Assembly (NCBI GenBank): GCA_032622095.1
Contig: CP136064.1
Coordinates: 172,554,310 to 172,618,309, forward strand
Length of the DNA: 64,000 bases
Direction of reading: 5' to 3'
From: Siphonodentalium dalli
Taxonomy: Eukaryota > Mollusca > Scaphopoda > Gadilida > Siphonodentaliidae
The notes below the pieces were generated by a model. That model saw only the letters and a list, made by a program, of their open reading frames with translations, had not been told where the DNA came from and did not search any database. The position numbers were made by a program, and so were the translations under genes. Numbering within the stretch: position 1 is the first letter of the stretch; the number at the start of each line of letters is the position of its first letter. Below are positions 50,901-56,900 of this stretch, in pieces.

Positions 50901-53900
50901 AATTGTAGGAAGGCTGAGCCATGCAGCTCACCAACTTAGCCACCACTCCAAAGTGCAATGAAAGTGTCAATGAAACTGTAGCTCAACTTGGAGAAGGATA
51001 ATTTCATGTGTTACAGCCAATATGGAGTGATTAGGGACACGGAATTGTTAAATTTGATAGCTCCCAGCTAGAGGTGATGTTTTTTTTTTTTTAAATTTGA
51101 AAATATCGGAGGGTCTCATCTAGAGGTTATCCTGAAGATCCATATAAAGTTTGGTGACATTCGGATTAGAGATGTGACATGTAGAATGTGTGCAAGGATT
51201 TAGTGATGCAAATAGTAAATCCAAGATGGCCTCTGGCGACCATGATTTTTCAACAAAATTCGGAAAACATTGATAACTCCAATCTAATGGTCATCCCGAA
51301 GATCCATATGAAGTCTGGTAACAATCGGATGAGGGATGCTGTCTGTAGGGTGTGCCGAAGGATGCAAAGACGCAAAGAGTCAGCCATGGTTTTCATCGAA
51401 AATAGTTCAAATTTGATAGCTCCTGTCTAGAGGTGATCCTAAACATGCCTGTAAATTTTCAAAACAATTCTCCAATAAATGTGGGCTGCAAGGTGTGCTG
51501 ATGGATCCCATCGTGAGGTCACCCCCAAGATCCATAAGAAGATTGGTGATGATCGGATGAGAGATGTAACCTGTAGGGTGTGTGAAAGCAGGGTTTACGC
51601 TAGGGGGTAGGGGAATGGGGCCGGTAGCCGTCAAGGGGAAAAATCCAGGTAAAAGTAGCCTGTTTTAGCACTGGTTGAACTACTTTCGTTATATCGGCCA
51701 ATAGAATTGTGTGAGAGTAGAAATGGCAGATTGTTTTGTTCCATTTCTGCCCAAGTGCCAAGCTATCAAACCTTATATTACATGTACCTGTAACTTTAAA
51801 ACTTGTAAATTTATTAGATATAAATTAATTTACGAAGTACAGAACACCAGTAATTTGGATCCCGAGTTAAACGTGCTCGTTAATGTTAAAAGACTCACTG
51901 TGGAAGACCCAGCAGATATTTCGGATGCATAACGTAATCGGAATATATTTTAGCAGCTGCAGTGTAAATATAGAAGGCTGATTACATATCTGGCCGATGA
52001 GTATTCTTTGTGGGCAGTGGTAAGTTGCCTTGATGCCTGGTGCGGCTACTCCCACATTTCTCTCTCGCACTATTACAAAGTGAACAGTATATTTTGCGGT
52101 ATAAAACATGACAGGTACGATTAAAATACTGCTCTTTTGCATAACATAACCGGGTTCTAATCGCAACGTAACTAACCAGCCTCAAAGGCATACCTTCTAG
52201 CAATGTCAGTTCCGACCACTTCCTGTTTCAATTTTCAGTATAACAACGCGTTTAGAGTGTGTGCACTCACAAGATATAAAATAAATTCACCTTTTAAAAT
52301 TCCTTAGTACTATTCCAACAAAATTCAGAAGTTTTAAACATCTTTATACCTTTATAGACATGCAGTATGTCCTGGGGTATGGCATGAGGGGAAAACTTGG
52401 CGAGGGGAACGGGGCCGTCAAGGGGACCCCCTGCCGGTATAGCGGAAACCCTGGTGAAAGGATTTAGTTATGGAATTTTTTTTAACAAATTTCAGTAAAA
52501 ATAGGAGGCTCCCATCTCGAGGTCACCCCAAATATCAAGTTTGGTGATGCTCGGATTCACGAGAGATGTGATCTGTAAAGTTTACTAAAGGAAATTGTTG
52601 ACAAATCATGGATGCCCCAACACATGGATGCACAGACAGATGCCAACCCATAGCAATAGCTCAAACTTGACTTCATCAAGTTAAGCTAGCGATGGCTCAT
52701 TCAGCATTATATATGCCCAAACATACCAGCTGATCCGTCAGCCTCAGCCTGCTCTTCTCTTGGCCTCTGTTTGAATTTCATTTCTCCAAACTGAACAACA
52801 GCAGATGTAATCTTGTACATGCTTTGTTTTTCTTCCTTAGTGAAGCCCAGTACATCAAAGGCAGCCTATAAATGACATAAAGAAAACTCTTGTACAGTGA
52901 AACCTCTCCAAACCGCGGACCCTCTATAACTCGAATCCCTCTCAATACCAAGCAAATTGTCTAGTCCTGAATTCAACCAAGTGCATTCTCACTAAAAATT
53001 ACCTCTGTAAACCGGAACCTCTCTATTCCGAACATCAGATGGATTTTTTAGTCCATAGGTGCAAATTTATTAATTTTTACCTCTGAAATACAAACCCGGA
53101 AAGTGATACCAAATGAATGCGCATGCGGTAGATTTAACATACAGTAATGCCCTAAGTAATCGACTCCTTAAACACAGCAGAATTATGGGTAACTTTTCAG
53201 GATTTAGTCGGAAAGATGGCTTGTTGCCATTCATCGGAAAGCTCTCCCCTGAGAGCTTTCCGATGAATGGCAACAAGCCATATTTCCGACTAAATCCTGA
53301 AAAGTTACCCATAATTCTGCTGTGTTTAAGGAGTCGATTACTTAGGGCATTACTGTACTTGATGCTTGCAGAGCTCTTAAATTGTTGACTCTGGTGTAGA
53401 CTGGGGATCTTTTCTAAGTTTAAATTTCTGGTCTGAGGGGTTGTTTTCGTGATGGCTCATTCATTGTGATAGGTTGATTAAAACTGTATTGATGACAATA
53501 CACTACCATTGCTTACTTTGAGTGAATTAGTGTTTAGTTTGAGTCCAACTCGTAAAAACAAAGTGTCAGTGCTCTAATTCTCCATGTCGAGGTCACCATT
53601 GTTCACTCAATGTGTGAAATAAGCACACAGTTATCTAATCAAACACCTGATGTTATAATCTGTTCACCGAATAAGACCGCTAATTAAATCAGTACGCATA
53701 TACAAGAGTACAAAACCTGTGCTACTATATCAGCGACATTTAAAAAAAAATGCGAATCGCTGTAAAGTTTATCACTTCCATGTTTCCTGTTTTATCTATG
53801 CTTGCATTATGTCTTATTAATTATACTACGTTTTAATTCTTATTATACCTGATTATACCATGTTTTATCTATTGTTATTATATTTTATTTGGTGATTTAT

Positions 53901-56900
53901 TGAACGAAGTTAATTAATCAATAATGATTTGGCTGTGCTTCGACAATGCTTAGTAATGACGGCAATAGATTCCGATCATAGTGCGATTTTCTATAAACCG
54001 AACACCTCTAAACCAAACAGAAGGTGCGGTCCGAAGGGTGTTCGGTTTGGAGATGTTTTACTGTAGTCAAAGGAGAAAAATTATCTGTATTGAATTCTAC
54101 ACAAAATTCAATATTTTCTGTTTACAAACAAAACAAGTTTCCTGAGAAGCGGGGGAACCTTATAGTGAACTTTTCCCACCAATGAATAGGATTCTTCTGC
54201 ACTTGTATTATCTGTTTTTCTGTCTGTCATCTGCTTATTTTTCTTGAACATCCCTCAGGATGAATAATTGACCATTCCAATGTGTACTTTTATAACTGAA
54301 TGAGAGAATTCATTCAGTAATTTAAAGAAAGTGTTATTGTAATCTCTCACAGGTTGGGCTTTCTGAAAATTTTAGGAGAACGATTTACCAAGGAGTGAAA
54401 TTGCTCCATGGACCCTCCAAATTCTTATACAAATGATCTAATGTTGAAGTTGGTTAAAAAAAGAATTATATCTAAAGGTTCACTTAATGTTTGAAAACCC
54501 AGGTCACATTATATACAACATATTATATACAGTAATGCCCTAAGTAATCGACTCCTTAACCACAGCAGAATTATGGGTAACTTTACAGGATTTAGTCGGA
54601 AATATGGCTTGTTGCCATTCATCGGAAAGCTCTCCCCTGAGAGCTTTCCGATGAATGGCAACAAGCCATATTTCCGACTAAATCCTGAAAAGTTACCCAT
54701 AATTCTGCTGTGTTTAAGGAGTCGATTACTTAGGGCATTACTGTACTTGATGCTTGCTGAGCTCTTAAATTGTTGACTCTGGTGTAGACTGGGGATCTTT
54801 TCTAAGTTTAAATTTCAACAAGCCATATTTGGGAGAATCCATTCAGAAGCCATATTTGGGAGAATCCATTCAATATAGAAAGGATTAAAGATTTTGAACT
54901 CACATCAGTGATTTTCATTTCATCGACATCATCAATTCCATCGACAATCATTGTTCCTTGGTTGATATTGGAGTAAAGTCCAGGATCAGCTTGGATCAAG
55001 GCCACCTCTGGAAAATATAAGTGTCAAATGCAACAGTCAAACAAAAATAATACCAGAGAAGTAGCATATAAGTGGCGCGCACTTGTTCTTCAATCCTGTT
55101 GCCGAATGTGTGTATTTATATGCATATATTGCAAATAAATATGTTTAAACGAAACCAGAGATTGAGAAGCTTGAATGCTGAATAATACTACAAAGAGTCT
55201 ATGACATTGGTCTGACATTTTGTGTGGGCAGCGAAAGATTCATAAATCTTACATGAATGGAATCAGTAGATGTTTGTTCAAGTTATCGCGATAATGGTCA
55301 TAAAATTGCAAACAAAATAAACAAACTGAGGGCCATAATTTTGAATTCATAAGTCAGGTCAAAATATCGGACAAACCTGGTTTTCAAACACAATCAAGAT
55401 ATTGTTGTGAAGGGGTCACATATCAAATATGAATGGAATCAGTTGACATTTGTTAGAGTTATCATGCTAACGGTCATAAATATTTTCTGAAAATAGACAA
55501 ACTGAGGGCCGGAACTCTGGGTAAACAAGGGTTGCACACCAAAGATGGTGCTTGTCGAGTTTTTTTGCCTATAAGAGTGAATAGATCTGTCGAACCAATA
55601 ATCACTAAAAATGGACGAACAAAGGAGTCATAACTCAGAACTATTGGTCATAAACTCAGATAAAGCTAGGAAATAAATGGATGGTATATGGTTGAGTTAT
55701 CGCAATAAATGGCTGAAAAATAGACAAACTAAGGGCCATAAGCCAGCTTGAGTTATCGTGTGCTTAAGTTCATAAAAATGGTTCTCCCAGTAAGTTCCAC
55801 AACTATACTTGTACATGTATTGAAATACTCCATTTTTCATTTGTAGGGCTTTCAGATACTTTAAGCAGTCTACAGGCAGAGAAAATTTCTTAAGGATTCA
55901 TATGTAGGTTGATGTTTGTTCAAGTCAACAAGCTAACAGTCATAAAAGTGCTAAAAATAGAAACAAAGGGCTATAAGTCAGGTAAACAAAATGAGACAAA
56001 CCCGGTTTTGAATTCGATCGAGATATTGTTGTGAAAGCTTCATATATCAAATATGAATGTAATCGGTGGACGTTTGTTCAAGTTATTTCGCTAACGGTCA
56101 TAAAATTGTTAAAAATAGACAAACTAGTAATTCAGGTAAAATAAATTGGATACATCTGATATTTTAAGTTGACCGAGATATTGTTGTGAAAGATCCATAT
56201 ACCAAATATGAATGAAATTGGTTGACATATGTTCATGTTATCCGCTAACGGACATAAATTTCCTAAAATTGCTAAAAAAAAATAGACGAACTAATGGCCA
56301 TAAGTCAGGTAAAAAAATCAGACAAATCTGATTTTCAAACTTGGCTAAGATATTGTTGTGAAAGATCCAAATTTGTTAACATTTGGTGAAGTTATCACAA
56401 TAACGAATATAAAAATGCTATAAATAAAAACAAGTGCCATAACTCTGGTTAGAAAGTCGAGGCAGAACCAATTTTATGTGTGCAGCTGTCGCACATGACA
56501 ATAAACTCAAATGCCAAAATTCATCAAACTGCCAAAATCCATCAATAAATGCCATGTCATAAAGTTTTAGGGCCACCAGCCAGCTCAGTTGCCACTGCAA
56601 CCGTCCCTCATCAAACCGTAAGTCAAGATTTGATTAGAACAAATTCAACTAAGAAATCGGACAAACCTAGTTTTCGAGTTGAGGTATAAGTTCAAGTGGG
56701 GGGTATATTTACCATGTATGGCAGGAATAGTGGGGGTATATTTACCATGTATGGCAGGAATAGTGGGGGTATATTTACCATGTATGGCAGGAATAGTGGG
56801 GGTATATTTATCATGTATGGCAGGAATAGTGGGGGTATATTTACCATGTATGGCAGGAATAGTGGGGGTATATTTACCATGTATGGCAGGAATAGTGGGG

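Noticed and set aside
53070-54776. Open frames reading [20 protein letters not shown] on both strands at several places
   Set aside because: They are translations of the family A palindrome and recur at many MITE copies, on both strands, with no coding constraint.
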